This document shows, in pieces, positions 23,841 to 36,445 of a DNA stretch of 64,000 nucleotides. The stretch covers positions 4,265,261 to 4,329,260 of the forward strand of contig NC_041002.1 in the NCBI RefSeq assembly GCF_004193775.1, written 5' to 3'. The notes under the pieces are model-generated. The model made no database searches, was not told where the DNA came from, and was given only the letters and a program-made list of their open reading frames with translations. Numbering within the stretch: position 1 is the stretch's first letter; the number at the start of each line of letters is the position of its first letter. A program made the position numbers and the translations under genes. Origin of the DNA: Glycine soja (taxonomy: Eukaryota; Streptophyta; Magnoliopsida; Fabales; Fabaceae).

Positions 23841-26800
23841 GACTTCCTTAGCTTCTCCTTCCTCCATTTTTTTTTTAAAAAAATATCTTAAATTTAATCA
23901 TGAATAATATATATTTTTTTGAGCTGGTACTGATATTATTTTCATACAGAAATGATCATAAGAATCTTAACATTTCCCTTTAGAAAACAAATTATAAATA
24001 ATGCACTGCTTTTCTTTCAATATACTGAACACTATCACATTTTGAATTTTTTATGCACCCAACTTCTTGTCTACCAGCCTAATCATAATCACACCAATAT
24101 AAACCAAGTACAAAAGTAATCTAATTCTATATTTTAATGGGTCACATTTCACATGTTACTTAATTAATGTTTTGGTTCTTCTAAAGTTTTAACTAAACTT
24201 TAGACGATCTATGTCTTCATTTTCTATGTTATAGAAATATAATTTATAAACTCTAGTCACAAATATTGAGCCGTGAAATTTAGAACTGCGCATGCACGCC
24301 ATGCAGTTTTCATTTAACTCTAGAGAATCCATTCGCTTAGTAATATAGCAACTTGTTTATATTTTGACTTGTTCATGTTTATTTTCTTAAAAACTTAAGA
24401 CTCGCATAATACTTTAAACAATATATAAATTCACATAAAGTACTAGGAATATTTTTTTTTGTTGAGTGATATTTTTATTTGATAATTGTATAGCTAAGTA
24501 CGGAAATCAAAATTTAAATTTGTGCAAGGTATTGTTGACCTCGTAGAGTGGTCAATTTTCATTTTTTTTATCAGCCAGAATGGTCAATTCTGATGTTATC
24601 TAGCTTGACGTTTTGTTATTGGCTTATTAGACAATCTACGAATAAATGACGAAATTTTTGGGAAAAAAAAGTTATTGGCCTTTGTTAAGCTTTGATAGAA
24701 AAGCTCAGAAATGAAAAATATTATCAACACTAGATCAGTCAAAAAAAGAAAGAAAAAATTGATCAGGCATTGTACAAAATAAAATCAATATAAAATAGAA
24801 GTTGAACTTTATTTCAACAAATTTTCCCAAGTATCTACCTTAAATCGTGTACTTGGAATAGTGAAGTTTCTATATGGACCATAAAAATGTCTCCTTTAAA
24901 ATTTCCATATTCTTTCGACGGGGAACTTGCTTTATCAAGTTGATTTAATTGATCATTATTGAACATTAATATAAACTCTGGCTAGTCACCACGGAATCGG
25001 ATATTATTATTGGTTAGGTGAAAATTCATTAATTAAGGACATTTTAAGGAGAGGTTCATTTGTCCCCAAACTCAACCTTGTCCTAATTAAACATTTTGGT
25101 ATGATAATGACATTTGGCCCTATTTTTGTGACAAAAAAGTTTGATCATTTCTCTCGTGTGCTTTAGCAGCTGTATTTAATTTCTCTCTCGCAGCTGTACC
25201 AGGTCCAGCAGCCAGCCATAATCTGCATTCGTATAACTAATATCTGCCATAACCAAAAAGGTTTCTTTTTCCCCTTCAGCAATTCTATTATACGACTCAC
25301 GTATTTTGAATTTCGTAAATCTCAACTAAAATGTTAACTTTAGTAATTTTTTTATGTAGGTAAATATTAGTCGTTAATTTTTTAATTATTAATTTTTTTT
25401 AATGAGAGAGTTTTGAACTCACTATTTTTTTTTCTTCTCTTTCTTCTTTTAACCATCAAGTCAATTTTTTTTCTTCTCTTTCTGTGGATATGTTACACTT
25501 AGATTGGTTTTGTTATGCACAATTAGATAACAAAGAGAATAATACAAAATAAATACTTGAGTTACAAGATAACTTTTTATCATGTGCAATGTTTGATTAA
25601 CAATGGACAACACAAACAAAATAATATAACTTATATTTTCTTGAATAACAAGAAGTTAAATTTTTATTGTGTCTTCATTTGATTTGATTAATTTTGTGTT
25701 GTTCTATATTTTTTTTAAAATCAACCATGAAATAAAAATATTTGTACTTCCTAATATCATAAATTTTAACAAATCAAATACAATTTAGGATAAGTCTCCC
25801 ACTTTTATAAAGCTATAATATGGTTCCTTTACTTTGATGTATTTTATTTTACTATGTTAAATTTATTGTATTATTAAAATAATAAAATTCATTTTTATTG
25901 AAAAATAATCATTTAAAAAAATTAACTAAGTTCTTGTTTAAAAAAAGTATTATTTCCCTTAACTCACTTTGATTTTACTTTATAATACTATTGTCTTTTA
26001 ATTTTTAACATTGAGTCATATTTTTTGTAACGTTTTTCTAATACATGTATAACATGCATGTCATTAAAAAAAAAATCCAAATTTCAATTAATCTTGAAAT
26101 ATCGTATTTAAATTAAATATGACCATGTTTTGATTATGACTCAAAATCAAATAAAACAATTTCAAAATGAGTTATATTATTCATATTTTACCTTTTTAAA
26201 ATACCATTCCACAGCTGACTTTTTTTTATATATCTTTCCATTACATTATTCATCTTATTTTATATATTTTTTCCTCTTTCCTTTCTCTTTCTCTCTTTTT
26301 TTTTTCGTGTAAAAAAACGTTGTGGAAATGCAATTAAATTACTTTTATGTAAGCAGGATAAAGAATGATGTTCATGCATGAATCAATTCTACACCCATAT
26401 CTAATTTTATGCTGTATACTCAAACCATTAAATAAGATAATTACTAGCATCCACAAGAGACGTTCAAGTTCAAGTGATACAAAAGCTGCTAGACTGCAAC
26501 CTGTTTGTACAATATCATGAACAAGATCTTAAAATAATGCTGATTATCGAGAACAAACTCACTAGGACAGAATTTCCCAACTCCAAAGTCCAAACAACAT
26601 GTTGAAGGTGTTTTTTTTTTTTTTTTAATAAATATATTCGTAAAAGGAGATATTTTCTGCAAAGGAGTATCATCAATGTTTTATTCATCTTTATTATAAA
26701 TTTTTATGAAAAATTTATAAACCCGTAGACATAATCTTCATTACAAGTTTTAAGAAAAACTTGCAAATCTTTTGTTTATGATCCTCTCTTGAGATTGGTT

Positions 26801-26880
26801 GGTGATCCCTTTATAGGTTGACTGATTCTTATCATATAAAAAATAACCGTTTCAGATTTAACATCCTATCATAAAAAGAG
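23841..26880. other. AT-rich intergenic DNA, nothing assignable
   Basis: No gene-like frame. Several poly-A, poly-T and CT-rich tracts occur (for example 25420-25480 and 26220-26305). Confidence 0.45.
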
Positions 26881-26909
26881 GAAACACATGCATTCCTATT
26901 TATTTTAAT

Positions 26910-27185
26910 ATAATATCTTTAAATCTAAATAATATCTTTAAAACTTAAAACAAATAACAAATTCTTAAAAATAAATTAAATTATTCTTTCCTAAACTAAA
27001 AATATCAGATACGTTTTTAAAGAGAGAAAATAAATTCTTAATTATTTACCACTAATATCTTTAAATCCAAACAATATCCTAAAAATTATATATTTTTAAA
27101 TCTAAATAATATCCTAAGGATTTAAAACAAATCATAAATTCTTAAAAAATAAATTAAAATTTTCTTTCCTAAACTAAAGATATAA
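26910..27185. repeat. Diverged local duplication, ~175-bp spacing
   Basis: The block containing AATCTAAATAATATC ... TTCTTTCCTAAACTAAA occurs at about 26922-27000 and again at about 27098-27180, with scattered mismatches and indels. It may be part of a decayed LTR, since a TTTATAGGTTGACTG stretch lies upstream at 26810, but no element boundary was found. Confidence 0.5.
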
Positions 27186-27675
27186 TGCATGTTCTCACCC
27201 CATGTCATAAACAACCACACCCGAATTCAAATTACATTTCACCAATAAAATCCGAGAATTTCAAAGGAGAAATAAAAAGTCACGAAGAAAGGGTTCATTT
27301 GCCTGGTACTACTACAGATCTAATTTGTGATTCAGATCCAGCACACATCATTAAAACCTGAGCTTGAGGGGTCCCATGTTGTAATTGAGAAAAAGGGTAC
27401 TAATATGAATAGATGTCTCAGCCCATCGATTTTGATTTGTTACATTTTTTTTTACGGAAGATTCTCATCTTCGTCAGAAAATTTAGCTAATTACTTTTGA
27501 TGAAATCTCATTTTTTGTATCTGGAAAATCTAAATCCAGTGCCACTCATATTCAGCGACTATGAACACACATTTGGATTGACTACACGCAATACACGGAC
27601 GTGGATAAAGATACTGAGAACTTTACATGAGTGTGTGAAACGGCGTCAGATAAACGCCAAAAGTACAGTACCCAG

Positions 27676-27696
27676 CAACAACAACAACAACAACGT
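27676..27696 (+). repeat. Short CAA repeat
   Basis: About six CAA units lie in the region 5' of the DUF1336 gene. Confidence 0.7.
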
Positions 27697-27761
27697 AGAA
27701 CTTGGTCCACAATCTCTTCATTTTTGTACCACTCTTCCACACGTTCGCCTAATCATCTCGC

Positions 27762-27771
27762 GCCACGTGGC
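27762..27771. promoter_or_regulatory. G-box GCCACGTGGC
   Basis: A perfect 10-bp palindrome around CACGTG lies 440 bp upstream of the DUF1336/EDR2-like start codon. CACGTG with these flanks is a classical bZIP/bHLH and ABRE-type site. Its position suggests promoter or early leader. Occupancy is not shown by sequence. Confidence 0.5.
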
Positions 27772-28149
27772 ACCTGGGGGACCCTTTACGGTCCTGCCAA
27801 CTACAAGAACTACCGTCTCTGTACAATATTATTGTTTTGTTTTTATTTTTCTCAGACTCATCATAAGGTTGAAAATTTTGACTTTTTTTTTTTTGGTTTT
27901 TGAATTTTTGTGTTCTGTTTTTCTGGGGTAGCTTATATTTATTGGTTTCATTATGACTATGGGGGGCAAACAACAGCGAGAGTCTTTCTTTCTTGTAACT
28001 TCAACAAACAGCCTCAGCGGGTAGCTTCTTCAATTCAAGTTCTCTCTTTTTTTTATTCATTTGTTTATTTTCTCTCTTTTTCTTTTTCTATTTGGTTTCA
28101 TTGTTTTTTTTTTTTTTTGTGTCTGTGTTTTCCTTATCATTGTGTCTAT

Positions 28150-28206
28150 ATGACAGAACTCTCTGGGGTGTTGGTGTTGCTGAGGGATCTTAGGCAAAGG
28201 TGTTGA
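28150..28206 (+). other. Upstream ORF, 18 codons, ending 4 nt before the main ATG
   Basis: ATG at 28150 opens an 18-codon frame ending with TGA at 28204-28206. A second upstream ATG overlaps that stop (28206-28208, out of frame with the main start). The main ATG is 28211. The leader is otherwise pyrimidine-rich (28035-28125). If transcription starts upstream of 28150, this arrangement would reduce or condition translation of the main frame. The transcription start is not known. Confidence 0.45.
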
Positions 28207-28210
28207 TGAT

Positions 28211-31200
28211 ATGGGAGCGTGTGTTTCAACTCCACAAGGTTGCGTGGGAGGGAGGTTGAGCTCTTCCAAGAAGAAAACCAGGAAGAGGAGGAGAGAGGGA
28301 CTCAGAAGAAGAGTTACTTCTCGGTTGTGTAAGGAATCATTGGAGAAAATTGATGTGGCAGGGTTGCCTGATTGTTCCTTTGCCAATCCCACTTTCCAAG
28401 GTTGATTTTTTATTGCATTTTTTCTTTTAATCTTTTTGTTTGGTCTTCTGGGTTGCATTTCTGTGAAATGATTCTGGAAAGGTTGTAAATGAGAGAGCTG
28501 AGAGATGTTTGGTCTTGTTTTGTTTTGAATTGCAATTTCAATTTTTTGTTAGAAACTCGGAATCCTTTTAACGTTTTTTTCCCCCTTCTTTTTATGGTGA
28601 GTTTGCCAATTGTTTTTGTGCTTTTGGGGTAGTTGGATAATTGGAGTTTTACACACTGGGGAATGTTGTTGGTGGAGTTGATCACTTTGTGTGTATAGGA
28701 TTGGTAGTGTATACTCTGGAAATTTGAAGTCACGGCTAAAGCGAAGCGAAGCAATAGTTTAGGTGGATGGAGTGGATGCTAATAATTGGTGCAAATTATT
28801 GTCATTTGCAACCGAAAGCATTGTCAATATTTTGTGTTAGTGATATGTTTGCAGGCTTAGCTCAACTAGTTTCATTTTCTGTAAGGGAGGTGTTGAAATT
28901 CAACTTTTGGAGTGTGATGAACGCAATAAGACTTCCGGTGAGAAAGTGGTGTTGAAATTTGGGGTAATACTATAATACTGAGATGATGTCTATGCGTGAG
29001 AGGTTGATTATGAGCACAATTGTAGTTGGTGAGTTGTGCATTTATGATATGCCTCTAGCCTTTTCAGCTTTGCTTTGAGGCTTGATCAATAATGGGACTT
29101 AAAACTAGCATTTGTTGCTGGAATTAGGTCCTTATTATCACAGACATGGAGGGACAGGTTGCAGAATTAGTACTTATAAGTTATAATTGCATGAATTTTA
29201 CTATTTTAAGCAGTGTAAATGAAAATTTTGAAATGGGAACTGAATGTACATGTTAATTTCTATCATTAGGGATTTCATTTCCGACCTAAGTCATCTTTAT
29301 TGAAAAAAAACTCAATGTAATATTTCAGTTCTCTGACCCTGTAGATCTGCTTCTTCTGTGGATGATTGTTTATTTTCTCTTCTCAGATACATTTTCATCA
29401 GCTTGCAATATAACATCTATTTTAACTATAGCTACTGCATAAAACATTTTTTCTTTTTTCTGAAATTCTAGTGAGCTTTTGTATGACTTTTATTATTGCT
29501 AACGTGTTATTGGAATTTTAATTTGTGGCAACAGGAAGTATTGAAGAGGCATGGTTTGATTCGGTTGCAGTATTTGACTCTGACTGTGATGATGATTATC
29601 AGAGTGTTCCTGATGGTTTGATTTAAATTTTTTAAAATTTAGATATAGTCTACTTCCTACTTCTCTGATGAATAAGATATTCTTACCCTAAAAAATTATT
29701 ATTAAATACAATTGATATTTGCAGATGTTGTATCTCTGAGTGGGATTGAAGGTGGATCTGTATCAAGTTTTCCATCTTCAGGAGATGCCAACCATGGAGT
29801 TTCCACAGATCATGTTCAGAAACAGAAGGAGTTGTTGGCAGGATCCGAAGCAGCCAGAAGTTCAGATGTCCAATATTTTGTGGTAGATGCCATTGATTCT
29901 CAACATGAGCCCGTGTTCCTTGATGAAATTTCCTCAGTGGACGCGAACTCCAACAAGGATGATGGACTTTTGGATAATTGTGGGATTCTTCCGAACAATT
30001 GTTTGCCATGTCTTGTATCTACCATTCCTTCTGTTGAGAAGAGAAGATCAACAAGTTCTAGTCCTCCTAATGCAAGGAAGAAGCCTACAACAAAACTTTC
30101 CTTTAAATGGAAAGAAGGACATGGGAATGCTACTCTATGTGAGTTGAAATTCTTGAAACATTATTCTTGTGACTCTATGGTTTTATTTTATCTTAAACCA
30201 TTGTAAATCATCTTAAAAGTTTTGTCTAATAGCTGGAAGGAATAACTCTATTTTTTCATATGCATTTAGAGTTAATTTATCAATTACATTGCTAAAGTTG
30301 ATTTAATAAATTGCAGTTTTTCAAGGAGAATGCATTTATCTTGTCATCTAATTGTGAGAAAATACAATTGTAGTAATTCTTATTCTGTTCCTTTTTCTGG
30401 TTTTCAGTTTCCTCAAAGATGCTTCTACAAAGACCAATTGCTGGTTCTCAAGTGCCGTTTTGTCCAATTGAGAAGAAAATGCTTGATTGTTGGTCACAAA
30501 TTGATGCAAGCACTTTCAAAGTTCGAGGAGTAAATTATTTCAAGTAAGATTAAGATTTGTCTGTAATTTGTTTGACAGTGCATGTGCATCCATGTGCAAA
30601 TAAATGCACAAATATTTTACACTATGAAGTCAAAGTGAGATGTTTTACATACATATCCACAGACAATGTTTGACTTGGCTATTGTTATGACAGGGACAAG
30701 AAAAAGGACTTTGCTCCTAATTATCCTGCATATTACCCATTTGGTGTAGATGTTTTCTTGTCTCCACGGAAAGTTGACCATATAGCTCGGTTTGTGGAAC
30801 TTCCTGTTATGAGTTCCTCCGCGAAATTTCCTCCCATACTAGTTGTAAACGTTCAGGTACTCCTACTTTTCTGAAATTTAGTTATAGTAGTACTTTATAG
30901 TATTATTGTATTTATTTTTGTATTTCCAACAGGGATTCCTTAATTATTTTTTTGTCTTTTCCTTAATATGGCACATTGTCAACAGAACAATTTATAAAAT
31001 TTATGCTGCATATTCTTATAATTTTTGTTTTGTGGATTTCAGGTTCCACTCTATCCTGCCACACTTTTTCAAGGAGAAACTGATGGTGAAGGAATGAGCA
31101 TTGTTTTGTACTTTAAACTTTCGGAAAGTTACTCCAAGGAACTTCCACAGACTTTTCAAGAAAGCATCAGAGTAAGATGGAGCCTTCATGTGTCAATTTA

Positions 31201-32867
31201 GTGGTTAATATTCCTGATAGTCTTATACATCCTGCTAAAATTGCTGTCATTTCTATTTTTCTTGGTTACTTTAATATTAGTTGTTTCATTATCCATAAGA
31301 TAAAAATTGCCAAGTAATAGATATATGCAATGACCAAATATTCCCTTATAGTCCTCTAGTTGTATGGTCTCCTATTGAATTACCATATTGTTGCCTTTTT
31401 GTCTGTTAATTTGAGGAAAGCTCTATTACTTGTTTTTACTGTCCTATGTGTAGGTGATGAAATAACATCTACCTATGTCTTTCTACAGAGATTGATGGAT
31501 GATGAAGTTGAAAAGGTAAAGGGTTTTCCTGTAGATACAATTGCACCCTTCAGGGAAAGGTTGAAAATATTAGGCCGTGTCATCAACCTGGAAGATCTTC
31601 ATTTGAGTGCTGCAGAAAGGAAGCTTATGCAGGCTTACAATGAGAAACCTGTTCTTTCGCGTCCCCAACATGAGTTTTACATGGTTTGTCATCATGATCT
31701 CATCCACTGATTGCAATGTTTTCTTTCAATAAACTTGTCAAGTTATAACTGCTCACTCAACCTGGTAATGAGCAATCAGTTCTTGGATGACAGTAATTGC
31801 TGCTATAGTACTTATATATTTTCATTTACTCACTCCATTATTTCATTTAATACCATCTTGAAGCTGGATATGACTATCTTTGTATTATCTTTATGAGTCT
31901 CTATATAAGGTATTGGATGTCCCCATTGATGTCACAGGTCTATTTTGTTTCTCAGTGAAATCTGAACGTGAAGTTCCATACATGCATACGTGTTTTACTT
32001 TAAAGATAAAATGGTCCTGCATGTGTCCACATTCATGTCATTCTGTGATTATATGGCAGTTAGTGCCAGCATGATTAAGTCTTGAATAGTGAATTCAGAA
32101 TGGTCAATCAAGCCGAGAAAAACAAAAAATGTATATCATGAAATTTAGACTTTGAAAAAGTGAAAGGTAAAGTTCAAGTTTTCATGTGGGGCCTCCTTCT
32201 CCTTGTTGATGTGTGTACTCTTTGGTTGCATCTTTATGGATTGCTTGGTTTTCTTACCTTTATATCATTGGCCCGCAATTCAGTGGCGTCATTTCATCAT
32301 AAAAGACACGGGACCTCCACATGCAGTATTTTTCAATTTGTGACACTTCTTTCCAATCAGCTAACCACTATGATTTACCTAATTATTTAATGAAAAATGT
32401 TATCTGTACCCCAAATTGTACAATAAATTTTACAACTAAAAGAGATAGAGAGAAAAATACTGAGATGTAATAAATGATGTGATGAAAAGAGATACAAACA
32501 ACAAGTGTTGCGTATGATTAATATATCTCTTATTTAATTATCTTTTTCAGGGGGAAAATTACTTTGAGATTGATTTGGATATGCATAGATTCAGTTATAT
32601 CTCCAGGAAAGGGTTTGAAGCTTTCTTGGACAGATTAAAGGTTTGCACTCTAGATGTTGGCCTCACAATTCAGGCAAGTAGTTTTCTCTTGTGCCAAAAA
32701 AACGATTTTATTTTCTCTGATGCTCCTATTGATTTTTTGTATAACATTTTGTGTAGCAGGGGAACAAACAGGAGGAGCTACCAGAGCATGTGTTATGTTG
32801 TATTAGATTAAACGGCATTGACTACATGAATTACCAACAACTGGGGCTAACTCAGGACCCCCTCTAA
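28211..32867 (+). CDS. DUF1336 (EDR2-like/CW14-like) protein, 512 aa, 9 exons, predicted N-myristoylated
   Basis: Exons: 28211-28400, 29535-29615, 29725-30138, 30408-30543, 30694-30856, 31043-31171, 31489-31683, 32551-32673 and 32760-32867 (1539 nt). The start [14 protein letters not shown] carries a Gly2 myristoylation motif with nearby cysteines for palmitoylation, and a basic KKKTRKRRR follows. Residues ~90-225 are acidic, Ser-rich and low in conservation. The C-terminal half is the DUF1336 domain found in ENHANCED DISEASE RESISTANCE 2 and its short relatives, with landmarks [16 protein letters not shown] (~238), [16 protein letters not shown] (~280), [21 protein letters not shown] (~411) and [20 protein letters not shown] (~440). 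Unlike full-length EDR2 it lacks PH and START domains. It is probably a membrane-attached protein; its molecular function is not established. The last intron uses a GC donor. AATAAA at about 32995 may serve polyadenylation. Confidence 0.92.
32674..32759 (+). other. GC-AG intron with NAGNAG acceptor in the DUF1336 gene
   Basis: The donor reads CAG|GCAAGT, a classical strong GC donor. The acceptor is TAGCAG, so either AG could be used, giving or omitting one glutamine between Thr-Ile-Gln and Gly-Asn-Lys. Both choices keep the frame to the stop at 32865-32867. Confidence 0.75.
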
Positions 32868-34174
32868 TATAAAAATAACAAAAGCATTTGCAATCTTTCA
32901 ATTTATGATTAATTATAGTCATTTCTATAAGCGATTCTTTCCGTGTATACTTTTTTTTATTGCATAAAATTCACGTGAGTTTTATTAGAAAATGAATAAA
33001 ACTCAATCATGTGAATTTTATTTAATAATAAAAAGTACGTTAAAAATTGTTATTAGGATTTTTTTTATTTTTTATTTTATCAATCATGTAGACAACATGC
33101 GTGTGATTAAAGATGTGGCAACTTTGTGTAAGATGCCAGCTTCAAATTAAGGAGGGGTCACTAGCACAACAATAGAAACATGGACCTACCTACGCCTACT
33201 TGAATTTCGGACATGAAGGGTCCATACTTTTGCATTTACTCATTCTTTGAACAAAACATTTATTATCAGAGCAAGGAGAAATAAACCAACATAAATGTGG
33301 ACGCGTGAGTTCTGATCAGAGAATGTCCTTTTTTTTATATATTTATGGGGGTCATTTCTGATTGTACAACTACTATAAGTGAAAAATGTAGTACAGCGTT
33401 ACTAGTTGAACGTGTGCATAGTGATTGAATGCAACTAGTGGTGGAATCTTCCCCTTGACAGCCGGAAATATTTATGGATTTGGGTTCATATATGATATAC
33501 CTGTCAATTGAACAATTTAAAAAGAGTAAGCTTCGATGATTTTTAATTTGTAATGCATTTGCATTAATTGATTGTGCAATTAACAGGTATAGTTTTGTTT
33601 TTTCCCTTTAAAATAATCCCTTTAAGTAAAATTTCACGTTTTTTTTGTTGATAAAGAAGTTTCCACTTTAAATGAGTAAAATTGAATGATACTAATTGGG
33701 AAGAGCATTAAAAAACAGTAGAGATGTGGGCAAGTTTGGGTCAACTTGTTCATATTAATTGGGTCGGTCTAGCCAATTTGATAACGTAGTTGGGTCAGTT
33801 TGATCTAGGGGAGGTTTGAAAGAGTATAGTACTCGTTTTTCATACATGTATTTGAAAAATTTGTCCCATTCATATCTATAGGCAGTAAATACTAGTTGAG
33901 TGCTGCAGGGTGTGTTTAGTAGAGAGGGATAAAAATATATGAAAATGTGAGGAATGGAAAGAGATGAAAGAAAGTTAGGTTATTTGATTGAAAGACAAAA
34001 GAGAAAGTAAAAGAGATGAAAATTTTGAATTAAAGTAGTAGGTAAATAATAAAAGAAAAAAAAATAGAGATGAAGCAAATGCCCATTTTACTCCTTTAGG
34101 AACACACATTTCCTCTTAAGATACGATAAAAAATATCTATTTATTACATATTATCAGTTATTACATATCTATTT
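32868..34174. other. 3' flank of the DUF1336 gene and intergenic DNA
   Basis: The first part is a likely 3' untranslated region. The purine-rich tract at 33910-34080 (AAAGAGA/GATGAAA-rich) matches no gene. Nothing else is assignable. Confidence 0.45.
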
Positions 34175-35245
34175 GTTGGAGATGAATATAATTTCTTGAA
34201 TCTTCCTAACATATTGGTATTAGATCTTCTGTTCAAGATATGTTTTGCATCCGTTTCGTGGTTGATGAAGTCATTAGCGATCAAACATTTTGTTTGTTAT
34301 CTGTTTGTGTTGGGTTTTCAAGATTCTATCAAGAACATGGTCAACACAATCAAGATTGAGAAATTCACAGGGAAGAATAACTTTGACCTTCGACACATCA
34401 AGATGCGAGCCTTGTTGAAAGAACAAGGCATCTGGGCTCCTTTCTTCGGTCAATTGTTGAAGATTGATAAGTCAACCCTTGGGTTACAAGAGGAAGAGGT
34501 GCATTCACTAATTCTCTTATCTCTATCTGATGAGGTTCTTTATAAAGTTTCTGAAGAACTGACTGTTGTTGGGCTTTGGCTCAAATTGGAGAAATTCTTT
34601 ATGATGAAATCAATCTGCAACAAGTAGCTTATGAAACAATGTTTGTTTGGCCTCTGAATAAGGAAGGTACACCATTGAAGGAACATCTTCATGAGCTAAA
34701 CTTTGTTTTGATGGAACTACGCAACATTGATGTCAAGATAGAAGATGAAGATCTAACAACGATTCTATTGGTCTTTCTTCCTCCTTTTTATGAGAATTTT
34801 GTGAGTTCTTTTAGTATAGGTAAGTACTCTATTACACTTGAAGAAGTCAAGTCTAGTCTCTATTTTAGAGAGCTTCGACTAAAGGCGTTTAGGAATGGTG
34901 ATGAAGCCTCTACATTCGAACTATTGGTGACTAATTCTTCTAAAGGACAGAAGGAGAAGAAAGACAAATGTGGTAAGAAGAGCAAAGCTTATCCTAAGGA
35001 CATCTGCAATTACTGTAAAGAGTCGGGTCATTGGAAGTGAGACTGTCCAAAGAAAGCAAAGAAAGATTATGTAGTTGCTCTTGTTTAAAATTACTCCTCA
35101 TCGAAAAGCGATTTGGTTTTGGTTGTTGGTGAACAACTACAACAACATTTTAAACAATGGGTACTGGACTCAGGTTGTTCTTATCATATGTGTCCACATA
35201 GACATTAGTTTGTGACATATGAGAAGAAATTTGATGGTAATGTCC
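34175..35245 (+). pseudogene. Ty1/copia retrotransposon remnant: primer site, gag and start of protease
   Basis: TTGGTATTAGA at 34214-34224 resembles the initiator-tRNA-Met primer-binding site (consensus TGGTATCAGAGC) that follows a copia 5' LTR. Upstream, TGTTGG...AACA (34175-34211) may be a shortened LTR end. From ATG 34337 the gag frame shows the copia start (KIEKFTGKNNFDL). It has a TAG at 34625, a frame change near 34660, then continues through EGTPLKEHLHELN to the zinc knuckle C-N-Y-C-K-E-S-G-H, broken by TGA at 35038-35040. Another stop follows at about 35086. The aspartic-protease signature W-V-L-D-S-G-C-S-Y-H-M-C lies at 35159-35194. No integrase or reverse transcriptase follows, so the element is truncated and inactive. 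Confidence 0.8.
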
Positions 35246-35263
35246 TCATCCTCTTTTTTGTTG

Positions 35264-36445
35264 GGGTGGCGCTAAGCGCCAACATGGCGGCTTAATGCCC
35301 CGACTATTTTTCTGCTTTGCTTTGATTAACATTATTCTTTACTAATTCATGTTTTTGTTTATCTTATTGGTCTTGTCTTTTGTATTTTCTTTTTGCAAAT
35401 GGCCTCCAAGAAGCGTAGGGCAGGTCCCAATCAACCTTAGGGGGCAGAGCCCGCATGGGACTCCACCCGTTTTGTCTTTGAGGTTGCATGACATCGATAC
35501 CAAGACAACATTCACCTTTGTAACATTATTCTAGAGCGGAGCGTGGAGCTCTCGCCCAATCAGTATGATGAATTCTACGATGAGCTGAAGCGAAGGCAGT
35601 GACACCAGCGACTCACCAGCTTGCTAGAAAAGCACATCGATGTGGCACTGGTAAAGGAGTTATACTCCAACATATATGATCCAAAGGATGGCTCCCCGAA
35701 GTAGTGCAGGGTTAAGGGGAAACTCATTAAGTTTGGCGCTCAGACGTTGAACGCTTTCCTTGAGACCCCGATCATCATTCCAAAAGGGGAGCAACTGGCC
35801 ACTTACGCCTAGTACCTCCACACCTACCTTGACCATTAGACCATCACGATGATGCTATGCACTTTAGGTGGTAAGTTTATTTTGACTGCTGAGGGGGCTC
35901 CATGGAAGATTCTAAGGAAGGACCAAACCACACTTGCATAGACGTGGAGTGTCTTTTCTTACTTCAATCTGGCCCCTACCTCCCACACCTCTGACCTCAA
36001 CGTCGATTGTGCCCGCCTGATATATGGGCTTGTGATGAAGATGGACTTGGATTTGGGCAGCCTCATCTCTTTCCAGATTACACAGATTGCCCAGCCCAAT
36101 TTATTGCAGTTAGGCTTCCCTGTGCTGATCATAACTCTTTGCGATGCAAAGGCGGTTACCTTTGACTCCCTGACCTTCGATTCGCTGAGCCCAGTGATCA
36201 ACTTGGCCTACATTCGGAAGAACAGCTGGAATCTACAAATCCTTCCATCGTCTTCCCCGGGTCAGGGCTCAAGCCACTCCCGATGTTCCACCAGTCGCTC
36301 CTCCACCTATGGTCCCTACTCCAGCTGTCTCTCCTCTACCCGCCGACCTGCCTTCTCTCCTCTCTTCTCAGCCAGACCAGCTCCTCCCTATGCTGTAGAG
36401 TCTCCAACTTCAATCTCCGTCTCTTTCTTGCTCTCGGATTCTTAG
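35264..36445 (+). pseudogene. Decayed plant-transposon-protein frame with seven in-frame stops
   Basis: From ATG 35399 a single frame runs about 285 codons with no frame change until about 36255, interrupted by seven stops (five TAG, two TGA). The text reads as a typical plant transposon-associated protein (for example LSPNQYDEFYDELKRRQ, HIDVALVKELYSNIYDP, LIYGLVMKMDLDLGSLISFQ), as I recall the 'putative plant transposon protein' (Transposase_32-like) family. After ~36255 a Pro-rich tail continues in another frame. The GC-rich GGCGCTAAGCGCC motif at 35269-35281 precedes it. It lies directly behind the copia remnant and may be a nested insertion. Family naming is from memory. Confidence 0.65.

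Noticed and set aside
27497..28206. Frames of 144 and 98 codons upstream of the DUF1336 gene
   Set aside because: They run through CT-rich leader and promoter sequence, and the translation is Phe/Leu/Ser low complexity. Only the short uORF at the end is noted.
34196..35040. Two frames that could be taken for a host gene
   Set aside because: They show copia gag, zinc-knuckle and protease hallmarks and are interrupted by stops and a frame change, so this is a dead retrotransposon.
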